Below, in pieces: positions 24,483-38,000 of a stretch of 64,000 bases of DNA (position 1 is the first letter of the stretch; each line of letters starts with the position of its first letter). A model generated the notes under the pieces. That model ran no database searches and was not told the origin of the DNA. It saw only the letters and a program-made list of their open reading frames with translations. A program made the translations under genes and the position numbers. The DNA is from Tillandsia leiboldiana (taxonomy: Eukaryota; Streptophyta; Magnoliopsida; Poales; Bromeliaceae). The stretch is from contig CM055081.1 in assembly GCA_029204045.2 (NCBI GenBank), positions 2,151,765-2,215,764 on the forward strand, in the 5' to 3' direction.

Positions 24483-25512
24483 TGAGACCAGAATTTTCGC
24501 CACCTGAGTGAGTGACACATGGCGTATACCATCGGCTAAAGGCATCAGCCGACGGGAGAATGAATCAACAAAGAGGGACTCGCGTCTCGATTAAGACCGA
24601 TCTCAGTCGCGTAAGAGTGCAGCACGTGACATACGCCATCAGCTAAAGGCATCAGCCAATAGGAGAAGCATCCGACGAAAAGACTATCACTGCATCCAGG
24701 AGTGACGTCGGCCGAAGACGAACATCAGTCCGCCTCAATCAAGCGACGAAGAAGGCGAAGTTAGAGTCAAACTTCGATTGTCTAAGCCGAAGAAAGAAAT
24801 ACTCTGAAAGGAATGAGTGCGAGATTTTGGCGCGAATCTCGTAACTGACTCAAGAACGACAAGCGGCGCCCAGCATTAGAAAGCGTCGAAGATCACACTT
24901 CGGCGCGACGATTAGGGGATGAATCTGGACGAGAAAACGGCTACTACCCTATTTGAGGAAGTTCGACTCGAAAGGAAGTCGTTGAGGAATTCACGATGAT
25001 TCCTCCAAATCACGCTGATTATCCAAATTGGTGATTATACACAGGGTTCGCAAATGTATAAATAAGCGAACCATCGATGAGAAAGGAGTCCTGCAACCTC
25101 GTAAGCCAGGACCACCCCCTGCTTTCTCATACCTTTCAATACCTGCATTTACTGCTTTCCTAGATAATTTTTACCGCATTTCCTAGGAGTAGGCTTAATT
25201 GTAATTGGTTACCGATTCCCCCCTTGTAATCCCACTTCAATCAATACGACTTCTACATCGGCTCCTTAGTCGTTGTCATATCTTTGCCTCCACCTCTCTC
25301 GGTTTGGTTACTATAGGCCGAATTCTCTTTGCCTCACACTCCGGTTCGACTAATCTAAGCCGGGCTGTCGCGAGAGTTGATTAAGAAGAACCCGGCCGAG
25401 CAGATCCCTCATTGGCTCGATCGCTTGATCATTGGCACGCGACCCATCACACTCAGAGGGTCACCCCCGCACAGGGTCGATCGCGAAGGCAACTTTTTGG
25501 CCCCAACAACAG
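24483..25512 (+). mobile_element. Probable 3' LTR of a Ty3/gypsy (Tat-like) element
   Basis: The sequence begins TGAGACC after a purine-rich GAGGGAGCA (a polypurine-tract candidate) and ends ...GGCCCCAACAACA. A TATAAATA box at about 25051 is followed by leader-like sequence, as expected of an LTR. The plus orientation is opposite to the PMD gene, so that gene is antisense in the element, between pol and the 3' LTR position. The 5' LTR, gag and pol of this element are absent; its left border appears to be near 21494. Confidence 0.55.
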
Positions 25513-26950
25513 GTAAACCGAATACAGTAGCAATGGAAAACATCAAGTAATAATACCAGAATAATAGCTACTGTAAACTAGAAAGATACTAATAATCGAT
25601 AACAATCGACGACAAACAAATACAGCAATAATCATGACTGAAAAGAAACTATAACTACCAATCAATGTGTAAATATTCGCTACTGTAAGGAATAATAAAT
25701 ATGATAATGCATCAAACTGATGAATAATACAAGTCACCCAATCGCATACCATATTGGTCTAAAGATCTCAGGCGAAACCACGTCCTTCTCACCCTGGCAT
25801 ATAACCCTAGCAGGGGCCGCATCGGGCTCACGGGTCGGAAATACGACCATTTTTTTAGAAAAGAACACTCTCTTGTAGTGGATCAGACCGCTAGTGTACG
25901 TGAAATGTTCTCGAGCTGTGACAATCGATGCGAAATGCTCAATGGCCAACCGTCAGCAAATATCCAAGAAAAAATCTATAAGGAATCACTGACCGAATCC
26001 AACAAGTCATATCACAAGTCTCGATATGTCAACGACCAATCAAGTCCACTATTCTCGAAGGAATGTCACCGTGTCACGAACCTATCAGGTCTATATAATC
26101 CAAACATCATGAAATAGATACGAGATCATAGGAAACCCAACAAATCACAGAATACCACTCTACATCTAGGTCACGATGCAAATAGGAGAGTAAAGCAAAC
26201 AGGAACGAAGCAAACAGGAACGAAGTGAGTGGTTCTCAAATGCTCAACATGCAATGTGTCTAATCAAGAAAAGAAACACGGAGGAAGGAATGTCATCGAG
26301 CAGGCACCACTGAACCAACTTCGGATTGAAATATCCACCTGAAATCCGATAAAGCACCTAACGCCAAAAGCGCTGCAACTAGTTACCTGCACCTACGAAA
26401 GGTACTACAAAATCATAAATCACTCGATACTAAAACCTACTCTAAACCACATATCGACTAACACTCCGAGAACTATTCTGGCCATCGGTACCTTTTACTG
26501 ATTCCCGAAACCCGTCGGAGATTCCCGGCAACTCACCGGAACACAACCGAACCTATACATTGTCCCAGAGAGTTCTAACACTGACCAAATACCACCCGCT
26601 GCCTCAAGACACACCGATTTAGGTGTCCGGGCAGCAAGACACACAAACGACGCGAAAAGGTGCGACTAACAAAAACCGAACAACATCGGATTCCCAAAGA
26701 TACCAATTTCGACTCCAAAACCCATCACAACCTATCCGCTGCCTCTGGACACGTGAAGAAGCAAGGATGACCGGCCAACAAGACTCGACAACAGACGCAA
26801 TGCGTTCAAGTTGACAGAACTAAATTATGAAACAGAACCACAAATTAAAATTTATCAAAATTTAAATAAATTATGATAAAAATAATTATGAGTCTTGAAT
26901 AAATAAAATAAAAGGTATAAATTCTGTTACTCTATTTAGCATGGCTCATA
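25513..26950 (-). mobile_element. Diverged long-LTR fragment (minus strand)
   Basis: Read on the minus strand, the segment at about 25740-25900 has GTGTTCTTTTCTAAAAAA, GACCCGTGAGCC and GATTGGGTGAC-like blocks in the same order as the two solo LTRs at 33221-36888 and 55069-59017. It therefore seems to be a third, more diverged or truncated relative. Its left edge abuts the LTR ending at 25512, suggesting that element inserted into it. No gene is seen. Confidence 0.5.
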
Positions 26951-27187
26951 AAAAACTATAAAATAGAGAACGGTGGGGCCCTGGTGCCATGTAACCTCCT
27001 CCCTCTCCCTCGTATCATTCCAGCGTCCTCTCCGCCTCTGCTCCGATCTCTCTAACCTGCAATTAGCAGTCGCAGATTCTCCATTTTTACTCGCATTCTG
27101 AAGAATCCATCGCCATCAACTCCTTTTACCCACACAAACACGCATTACAGGCAGGAATAACCGGTGCTGGGACTCGATTTCTCCCCT

Positions 27188-30100
27188 ATGTCTCTCCACC
27201 AGCGCCAGCAGCAGCAGCAGAAGCCGCTTGCCGACCCCTACCCCCTCTCTCCCCGCCCTTCCTCCTCCTTTTCCTCATTCTTCCTCCCTTCCCGAACACC
27301 CTTCCGTCTCCTCTTCTCCCGCCCCGCTCTCCTCGCCGTCCTCGCCCTTCTCCTCCTCCTCCTCCTCCTCGGCGTTCTCCTCCCCTGGCCCATCTTCTCC
27401 CCCTCCTCCCTCCTCGGCCCCGCCACCGACAACTCCCCCCTCTCCCGCTGGCGCGACTACACCCTGGCGGACGCCGCCGCCGCCGTCGCCCGCAACGGCA
27501 CCCTCATCCTCTGCGCCGTCAGCCACCCCTACCTCCCCTTCCTCAGCAACTGGCTCGTCAGCCTCGCCCGCCGGGGCCACGCCGACCAGGCCCTCGTCGT
27601 CGCCGAGGACTACGCCACCCTCTACGCCGTCAATGACCGCTGGCCCGGCCACGCCGTCCTCGTCCCTCCGGCCCCCGACTCCCAGTCCGCCCACAAGTTC
27701 GGATCCCAGGTCTGCCGCCGAAGTCCCCAATTCCCGACGCCCCCCCACCCCGGTTCTAGGCCTTTCTGTTAACTTTTATCTCCTTCTGCCAGGGTTTCTT
27801 TAACTTCACGTCGCGGAGGCCGCGGCACCTGCTGCAGATCTTGGAGCTGGGGTACAGTGTCATGTACAACGATGTCGACATGGTTTGGTTGGCGGATCCC
27901 TTTCAGTATCTCGAGGGCAATCACGATGTCTACTTCACCGATGATATGGCTGCTGTGAGCGGTTCTTCTGGCTTGTAAAGTTTGATAATGTCACCTGATC
28001 TCCTGCGCTGTTTCCTTATTAGATCCAACTTTTGGGTTATAGGAATTCTCGATTTTGATTGATGCATGACTAACAGGTGAAACCTCTGAATCATCCTCAT
28101 GATCTGCCGCCTCCTGGTAAGAAGGGGAGGACGTACATTTGTAGCTGCATGATCTTCCTGCGGCCAACTGAGGGGGCAAAGAAGGTGATGAAGAAGTGGA
28201 TTGAAGAACTCCAAGAGCAGCCCTGGTCTAAGAAAACAAAATCGAATGACCAGCCAGCCTTCAACTGGGCTCTCAATAAAACTGCGGGTCAGGTGTGTAA
28301 ACTAAAAGGTGCATTGCTCCATGATTTCTGATTTGTTTACTGTTATGAGCTTTTACTACTAACAGCCAACCTCATTGAATTATCATTAGACTATATTCTC
28401 TAGTGTTTTTAATATGCTTCTGTTCAATTTATTAAGCATCAGAAGAGCTGTTAAAAAAAAAAAAAGCATCTTAAAATCTGCAGAATGCAGTTTACCTTTA
28501 TAATTGGCATTGAATTCCCTAGATACAAGCTATGTGAACCTTAAGAAAAGAAATAATATAATGGGAACCAAGAGTGTGATAAGAAAATTGAGATAAGGTT
28601 GTTATTGGCATCCGGTAGGATTTCGAAGAATGCCTGGGTCCTTGGGTAGAGGAATGTAGCTTTGGGACTTTACAATCTGGACAAAATGCTCAGAGATCAT
28701 GGCATTGCATACTGAATGTTCTTTTCTGAAAATGATATCCATTTTGTAGGTTTGGAAGAAATTTCTGTAGTAAAATGAATAAGGTAATCTTTTTCTATTT
28801 TCTTCCTGTTGTCCTAGTCGAATTTAGTTTTGTAGTCGGACCTAGAACTAGGTCCGATGATCAGGTTTAATGGTTGCTCCTTGATGCCATTGGTTCAGGT
28901 CTAGGAAACAACATCTCTGGTTTAATGACAAGGATCTTAGTTGTTAGGATACACAAGTTTTGTGCCCCTTACGGGGCATTTGGATTGATGGAGTTGCAGT
29001 TCGACTATAAATCATGTTTAATAAGAGTAGAAATATTAATTTTCCCATTCATCATGAGGACATCGAGAAGATCCGTTAGACAGTCATGGGCTTAAATTCT
29101 TGAACAAAAAAATTTCTTTGAAATGATCTGAAGTCATCTTTTGTAGAAAGACCTAAATTCTAGCCTATGACTAGACCCGAAACTCCCCAGCATTGTACTA
29201 GTTGATGGCTAAACCAATATTTTTATCCTCACCAAACTTGATTTTGAACCGAATTACAATTATCCCCTTTTGTGAAGTATCAATTGGAGCATTGTGCAAT
29301 GGGCGACCCTTTTTGTTTTAGATCTTTATCTAGAAATTTTAAAGATGACTGGGGTGTACTTATTGTTGAGTCATGCATTTCTTCGCTAAGACATAGCAGT
29401 AGTTGATATGCTTATATCCCAAAACAAAGTACTTGGTGTCGATTGTAAGATCCACCTATTAGACTATCGGCATGCTTCACTGTAAGAGTAGTTTTTTTTT
29501 TTGGAAATGGACGCTCCGTCTATCTTGTCCTATTAGTTAATATGTTCACAAACAATTGGAGCAGCATATTGTGTCCTAAACTTGATTGACGTCTAAATCT
29601 GAAGCTTGAGCCCTGTAGGCACTAAATTGGAATTGCACTAGCAGAACTGGTCTTGGGCCATATGTTTTCCAAAATGGTGTTATTCTGCCCTGCTTGGCTG
29701 GAAGTTCTTTGAGTTCACCAATTTAATTGTTGATCAGATGTGGCTTGCAAAAGAACCCAGTATTCCCCAAAATCCTATAAGTGGGGCTGCTAACGCTAGT
29801 TTCGTCCAGTGGATGTCCTAGCCTGTTGGCAATCAATGGCAGGTAAATTCTTTTTGCTATTGATTAAATTGAAAATTTTCGTGATAAATTTTTAGCAAAT
29901 GGAAAAACTTTGTTGGTTCAAGAATAATTACTATGACTAACTTTCACTGATGGTAGGGCTGTGAAACTGTCTCAGTAGAAATGGGTGAATTTAGTTGTGT
30001 TTAGGGAAGAGTCAACAATCATAAACACAATTTTTGAGAAAGATTAAATTAATATACATGGTTGGTCATAGGGGTACCACACCACCACAATATTTTATAA

Positions 30101-30955
30101 TTGAGTGATATGTGGACTATAGATATAAAACTAGTGAAGGCACCTGCGCATTGCAGCAGGTTGATTTCAGCAAATAAATAAAACAAGAAAAAAAAAGAAA
30201 CAATAAAAGTATAAGCAATAAAAGAAAAAGCTAAAGAATAAAAAAAATAAAAGTAGAAGAAGGTGAAGAAGAAGCAGCAGCAGCTCCTGCAGTAAAAGTA
30301 TAAGAAAGATAAAAGAAGTAGAAAAAGTATGAGAGAGGAGAGAAAGCAAAACTCAAAACTACGGTGTGCGGTAAGAGAAGAAAAAAGAGGAAAAGAGGAA
30401 GTGGGCAAATCCGACGATTGGCAGGTTCGGTGCTCCTGCGACCGTATGTGGTGGCGGTGGGTTAGAGAGTCAGGATATGCGGCTAGATCGGCGGGTTAGA
30501 AATTGTTCCGTATACTGTATGTATAAATGCCATCTTATATGCTATATTTTTAAAACCCTATTATAAAAATTTAAACTCTATAAATTTTTATATATAGACT
30601 TTATATATAGTGTAGATTGCATCTACCAAGTTAAATTTTAATTTTATAATATTAATCTTAAAAAAATAATTTTAGTGCATGCGATGCACCAATAGACCGA
30701 GTGCTGGTAATAATTTTTTATAGTTGAGAAGAAAATGATAAAGTAGTGGAGAAGAATTGTTCCATGTATCGAGTTCACAAATAAATTCTATACACTACAT
30801 TTCTAAACTCATTATAAAAATTTAAATTATGTAATTTTTTACACATAGCCTTTTTATATAGTTTAAATTGCACGTATTGAATATAAATTTTAATTCTATA
30901 ATATTGATTACTTAAAAATAGGTTGTGTAGTAAAAGATGAGAGAGAGATCGATGG

Positions 30956-31000
<45 letters not shown>

Positions 31001-31730
31001 ATTGGGTTGAAAAATAAAATAGGCCCTCCCCGACCCAACCTCTGCTCGAACAAAAATCGAGTGGAAAGGGTTTTCCAAATTATTCATTTGAGACTATAGA
31101 ATCTAAATCTATCGCCATATAGGGATTAAATCCCATATCTTGAAGAAATTTGGTAAGATAGTTAAAGCTTTCCTTCCTTTAATTATTAGTGAATTTAAAA
31201 TATATTTTAGACCCGTCAACTCAAAAATAATAACTCTTATAAAAAAATAAAAAAATAAACTAATTAAAAATATAAAAAAATATTAACTTGAAAAAATAAA
31301 ATATTTTTTATTTTAGGGTTTAGGCAACCCTTTTGGGTTTTTACTAAAAAAAAAAAACCAAAATATTGTTCAACAAAAATAAAATTTTGTCTACAATTTA
31401 GCAATTTTTTTTGTTTTTTAGTATTGAATATTATAATTTATTTTCTGAAATGATTAAAATAGGATTAATAATTCACCAAAGAAATTTAAATTTTTTATTG
31501 TAATATTTTTTGTGCATGTTATGATTTTTTTTAGTTAATGGATTTTAAAGAAAGAATTTCAACCCACTAATAGTTGAAGAAAGGAAAATTTCAACTACTT
31601 ATCAAATTGCCTTGAGATATGGGATCTAATGCCTACGTAGCAATAGATCCCACAATCTTAAATAAATAATTTGGAGAATCCTCCCCATAAAATTTGTCCC
31701 TTCCTTAATTAACGTGAGAGAGATTGATGA

Positions 31731-31769
<39 letters not shown>

Positions 31770-31952
31770 ATAATTGGGTTGAAAAAAAGTGTGACCCCAC
31801 CTCACCCCTCCACTGAAATAAGCGTGGTTCTGCCACTCCGCCGCCGCCATGTGGTGTTGCCATGTTCTAGGTTTTAGGTACAAAAATAAAATTTTTCATC
31901 ATGAAATTTAGCTTTTTTTTTGAATTTTTAATATTAAATATTGTAATTCACT

Positions 31953-32006
<54 letters not shown>

Positions 32007-35000
32007 ATTAGCTTGAAAAAAAAACTAGGCCCCACCCACCCCTTCACTGCCCAAATAAATATGAAGCTGCCATGTTGGATTGTTTAAAACTGTGAATTAA
32101 TATATTTATGTAGATACTAAGGCATAATTTATATTAAATGCCAAGACATAATTTATGTTATTCCTAAATATAAATAGTTAGGAGCCGTTTGGTTGGGGTA
32201 CCCCCCTTTGTACCCAAACAAGATGAGATTAAGGGGGGGAACAAGCTGGAATACTTGTTCCCCCCCTTAACGGGTTGTCCCGGGACAACCCGGTATAAGG
32301 GAGGAACAAGTGTCCCCCCCCCCCCCGCCACCCGAAACTACTTTTTTTTTCTTTTTCTTTTTTTTTTTTTTCTCTTTTCTTTGCACGCTCCCGAGGCAAC
32401 CTTGTACCCCTCTTTTACTTTTTTATTTTTTATTTTTTTAAATTAAAATTTTAAAAGATATTTAAATTTATAAATTTTAATTTTAATTTTTTTTATTTTT
32501 TTAAATTTTAAATTTTTTAATTTTACTTTTTAATAAATCTAAAAATTTTATTTTATTTTTATTTTTGTAAAAAAAATATTAATTTTAAAATTTTAAAATT
32601 TATACAATTTTTTTATAAAATTTTTAAAATTTATATAAATTTAAGAATTAAAATTTTTGCTCCCACTTAAAATTTAAAAGTTACTTAAAATTTTTATAAA
32701 ACTTAAAATTTGAACAAATTTTTGAAACTTTAATTTTTAAGAAAAAAACTAAAAGGGAAGGGCATTTTAGTCTTTTAAAACAAAAGTCAACTCTCTATTC
32801 CTCTTATTCTTCAATCACTTTCAAACACTATTTTTCTTATATCTGGTACTAACCTAAAACCCAACCAAACACAAATTCACAATAGTTCCAGCTTGTTCCA
32901 AAAGTTATACTTATCCCTGGTACTACTAGTTCTCTCTTATACTTCAATCAAGCGAAGCCTTAGGGAAGGAGAGAAAGTTTCTGAAAAGTGATATCAGTTG
33001 GTGAGATATCTCTGCCAGTTTCAAAAGGCAGCAACATGAGAGTAGTTCTATTAGCAAAATGCAAGAAAACAAGATCATTTGCTGGGTTATTGGTATATAG
33101 AATTAGTGGCATACCTCTTGATAGGGACGAAGTTATGTTAAGGCCCAAAGTGGCCATGGCCCCCCTCAACTTTTTAATATTACTTATTAGTCCTAAGTAC
33201 TAATTTAACAGTTTTTTTTTTGGTCACGCCCTGAGTTTTGAAAATCGGTCTAATTTTTTTTTTTTTTAAATTAGAGTTTACTACTTTGAAAATCAAGACG
33301 TGAACAGACCGCCACACACATAGAAAATCCTCTGAACAAACGGACAGAGCCTCCCCTATACATGCATGGCTAAACGAGTACAATTGATCAATCAGAGGAG
33401 ATACAAACATTAAAACTGAACATAAACATAAACCTCTACTCTAGATACATCCACAAGGCATAATCACATCATAATCCAAAATGAAAGACATCCACATAAC
33501 CTAATCAGCTCGAGATCATAACATAATACTGAAATATAAACATCCACAAAACTGCCAAGGGACGACTCTAACGTGATAGCTCTCCAGATCGCCCCTGTAT
33601 CCCAACACCTGACTGACCTGGAAAAGTGGTCACCAAAAGGTGTGAGATACAGCATAAATGTATCCCAGTAGGCATGACGGGCTGAGAAATAGCAAGTCGT
33701 AACTACTGGTATACCATAATAAGAGGATAACAAGAATAGGGATAACTCAAAAGCTGAATATCAAAGCAGGTATAAAGATGCATTAATAAGATAATGCATC
33801 AAAGCTGTAAACACAAATATACCCAATCACTGCCACTATTGGCCACGAGGGCCTCAGGCTAATGCCACACTGATGCACCAATACGTTATTATAACCCTGC
33901 ACACGCTGTGTGAACTCACTGGGCTCACGGGTCGATGTGACCTCTCTACCGGTAAAGAACATCACTGCGGGTAGCTAATCTACAGGTGTGCGCCACTTAA
34001 AGCTGGCTCTATGGCGATCATAATGCTAATACTTAATTCACGGTCTAAAGACCGGACAATCGAAAAAATGCTGGGAAAATCCCCACTGGGACACTGATAC
34101 CGATATAAAATCATGCCATGTACTGAAACATGATCTCCTATTCTAAACATGCAGTGAAGAATAGAGTATAGAGCATTAACTGAGCTAGTGACCAAACAAG
34201 CATGGCATATGTCCAGATATATTCAGCTATATATATACTAATGCTGAAAATAAAAACATAATGAAAGGCTCAACTGAAAGATCAAAGCTATCAACAAACA
34301 CAAGGGTCCGACCTACTACGGTACCCCAGAGGGCCGAAATGATAAAGCCCGGACCGAAGCAAACCCACCTCAAGGTAGACGATCGCGGTATCCACTGGAC
34401 GGCTAACGGGCTGGCTCCTGACTGCTGGGGCCTACAATAAAATCATGTGTCAGAAAAGGACTCACTCACCCCACCCACAGACTCACTGTATATAGACAGG
34501 TTAAACGGGAAACTTCACTGAAGTCCCGGAATTCGTCGTAATTTTCGGTAATCCGCCGATTGACCAACTATGGTCCAATCTGTGCAAAACGGTATCCAAA
34601 TCTCGTGAAACTTCATGTGCTGCCCCGGAACGCTTAACTCAAGACGTTCGAGCACTAGCATTTGACCCTGTGTAATTCGGTGCACAAACGATGCCATAAA
34701 AACTGAAAACACTTTGGGAAATCCGATTTCGGTTTCGGAAATCACCAACGCTAAACCAAAGTCACTGGGCCTGCCAGGACATCGTCGGGAACAACCAGGG
34801 ACAGCTGGCAACCAAAAACAACTATTCATTTTTCTCGAAATGCGCGTTTAGCGCTAAACCACCGATAAACCGACAATTTCGCCGATTTACAGTTCGTTAA
34901 GCAAAATCCGCTCAACGAAAGCCAACAGATCCCGAATGAAAGGTTCAGAGATCATGTGCACGCTGTCTGCAGCAGCCCACCAAGCTACAATTGCGATTAG

Positions 35001-38000
35001 ACCCCTAGGATTGCATAGTTACATGTATTTTAACAATATTTAAGCAACTACTCCACAACCAATGACTTTTAAACTGAACAGAGAGCACCAGTAGGTGGAC
35101 CTCGATGTTCTAAACACTGTGCTCGCTGTTTGGGAGCAATCCCAGCCACAAGGATAACAATGGGTCCATGATTACTAAGCATTAGAGCACAAGGTTGCTA
35201 AACTTGCCTTCACACCCACTCTCTGTATAAAGTAGGGTGAGCACCATGCTCAGAGAACCAAGGAGGTTCAGAGGCTCACCTTCGAGGTGTTGCGGGACTG
35301 CCGGAAACGTCGCTGGAGCAAGGTGGCCCAAAACCTAAGCTTTAGGAGCTCGGGTTGGCCGAGCTTGATCCAAATCGGGATCAAGCCTCAACCTAAGGCA
35401 AGCACGAGTTGCAAAGGGTTCCCAGAGGTGGTAAGAACACCACCCAACCCAGCTCCGGCACCCCGGCACGGTGGTTGGCTGGAGAAGAAGACCTAGAGCT
35501 CTTAACAAGTGCAACAATGGTGGAGGGTTATCCAGCAGCTTATGGCCGCATGCAAGGGATCTGGGGGATTGCTCTTGACATAAGAGAGCTAACCATGCCC
35601 ATGGCCGACGGTGGGGAGCGGCGGCGACGGCGGACGGCCAAGTCCGGCCAACCTCATGCAACCCAAGCCTAGGGCATCACGCCGCGGCTTCATCCCTAAA
35701 CCAAACTCCACCAAACTTTGTGGGGAGCTTCTATGGGACCAGAGAAAGGTTCCCATCATTTTAGATCTGATCCTAAGCCACTGGTTGAAGAGCTTGCTCG
35801 AGGCGGAGCAACCATGGGTTTCGGCGGGTGCAACTCCCCCGTCGGCAACCGGACGCATCCCCGGCGCTAGGGTTCGGCATGGGACATCTCCAAGAGATGA
35901 GAAAGATGCCCCAAGTGTCTAGGTAGCAAGAAAACCCACTATAGTAAAGAACTCACCTTGGCCGGAGTTGAGGAAAAAGAAGAAAACCGGGGTTCTTCTC
36001 CGGCGTTGCGCGGCCAAGGCAGTGTGCAGCACTTCTCGGGGAGGATCTCCTGATGACAAGTAACACTCCACCAAGGTCTGAAGGCAATAGGTTGCGGCTT
36101 GAGAAATTCCTCTTCTTCACAACCCGAGAGCAACCTCCAAGTTGCTTTTCCGGCGATGGGAGGCAGCGGCCAGCGGCAGCGGCGCTTGGGGAAGTTGCAG
36201 AGAAAGGGAGGAGGCGTGGGAGTTACAAAAGGCTAAGGATAAGGCGGCTAGGGAAACCCTAGATTCAATTAGTATTAGGCATAAATTGCCATTTGATCCC
36301 TGTGCAGCCCAAAATAGCACTTGGGTCCTTCAGTGTAGATGAAAAATACTTCCAAGTCCCTCCCCAAGAAATTAGTATTAGGCATAAAATATAGGGGTTC
36401 TTGGGAAAATATGCAATTTTTTACTATTTTTCACGCTTTTCGAGGCGATAGTGTCATCAAACGGAAAAACAGACACCACCACGACGTCCGGCTCGACGAA
36501 ACTCGAGTAGCGATTTTGGTTCGTTGAGTTCGATCTTCTAAAATCTCGAAATCCATCTTATATAGTGAATTATACCGTTTGACATGCTTTTCGATAACCT
36601 AGGCTCGTCAAACACAAATTTTGACTGTGCCATTGCGCTCCGAACGACGAGACCGTTCAAATCGACTATTTGGATCGTCGGATTTCGGATTATGTTAGGT
36701 CAAGTTAGCCGACATACGTCGGAAACCGGAACTTTTCGAAGGTTACTATTCAAGTCATCACTATTCACTTATATATATATGCTTTATAGAGTTTATTGCA
36801 CACACACAGAATTCAATTTCTATTTTTTTTTTTTTTTTTTCTTATGTTTTTTCATTGAATTTCAAACTCGAATTTATCAAGTATTACATTTTTTCAGATA
36901 GCCATGGCCCCCCTCAGCTTTTTAATATTTGCTTAATTTATTTTTGTGCCAGTATAACTTTCTTTTTTCTTCTCTGTATATATTTTAAATAGTTAAAAAT
37001 ATATTAAAAGTCGCATACTTATAAGGTATTTTGAAATACATTCCTTAACTCCAAATTTTTTATTTTATATTTTTTTTAATTTCTACCTAGTGAGCTATTT
37101 TATTTAACAAAATAAAATGTTATATTAAATTTAATAGCTCTTTGATCTAATAATCATTAAATGTTATAATTTTATTTATTAAAAACACTAAGAATTCGAT
37201 CGATCGTTAACTGAATTACTGTTAAATTTAGTAAAATTTATAGTTATTTGAATATAATAATATAAATAAAATAATTAAAAATTAAATGTCTGTAATTTAA
37301 AATTAATTTTAATATTTTTACATTAATTATTAAATTAATAAAAAAATTTAAAAAAAAAAATTGATTAGATAAAATTATATTTATGTGCTAAAATTTTTAT
37401 TTAAATATATTTTGGCCCTCTCAGGATTAAATTCTGGCTTCTTCCCTGCCTCTTGAGTTGTAGGTTTATGTGCTAGCTCTCTAATGATGAGATCCTGATT
37501 GATTTTGATTCTCAACACTGTTATAGTTTGCTGTTACAAAATCCATTTCTACTTACTGCGTGTGTTGTGTGTGGTCCTATGTAGTGCATGGAGGGTAGGC
37601 GGGTAGATGTGTGTTACTAAAATTTTCCTATGTAATAAAATACTTAAGTTCATAACTTTGTACAAATAAAATAGAAAATGAAGATAAGTATCAGGTGAAG
37701 TATCTCAAAAGGGAATACAATTACTGCACAATTTCATATACTCAAGGCCTATCTTTTGATAGTGGTAAGAGACTATATTTGTAAACTGATAAACATCACG
37801 CCAGACCAAGTCTTATGCGGTTTGGTGCGGCTTGTCCTACTATCTTGCTGGATGTAAATCTGTCCTGTATAAAGAGAGTTTATGGACCATATTCTAACAG
37901 AAGAGTATCTTTGGATATAGTACTGTTTCTGCACTTAATACCTTGTTGGCAACTTTTCCCCCTCATTTACGTTATCATGAAAGCAAACAATAATCACATA

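Noticed and set aside
27228..27803. Overlapping proline/serine-rich frames in GT77 exon 1, both strands
   Set aside because: They are shadow frames of a very GC-rich exon; the conserved glycosyltransferase frame explains the region.
35287..36342. Open frames of 60-108 codons
   Set aside because: They lie inside the second solo LTR, have no domain, and conflict between strands.
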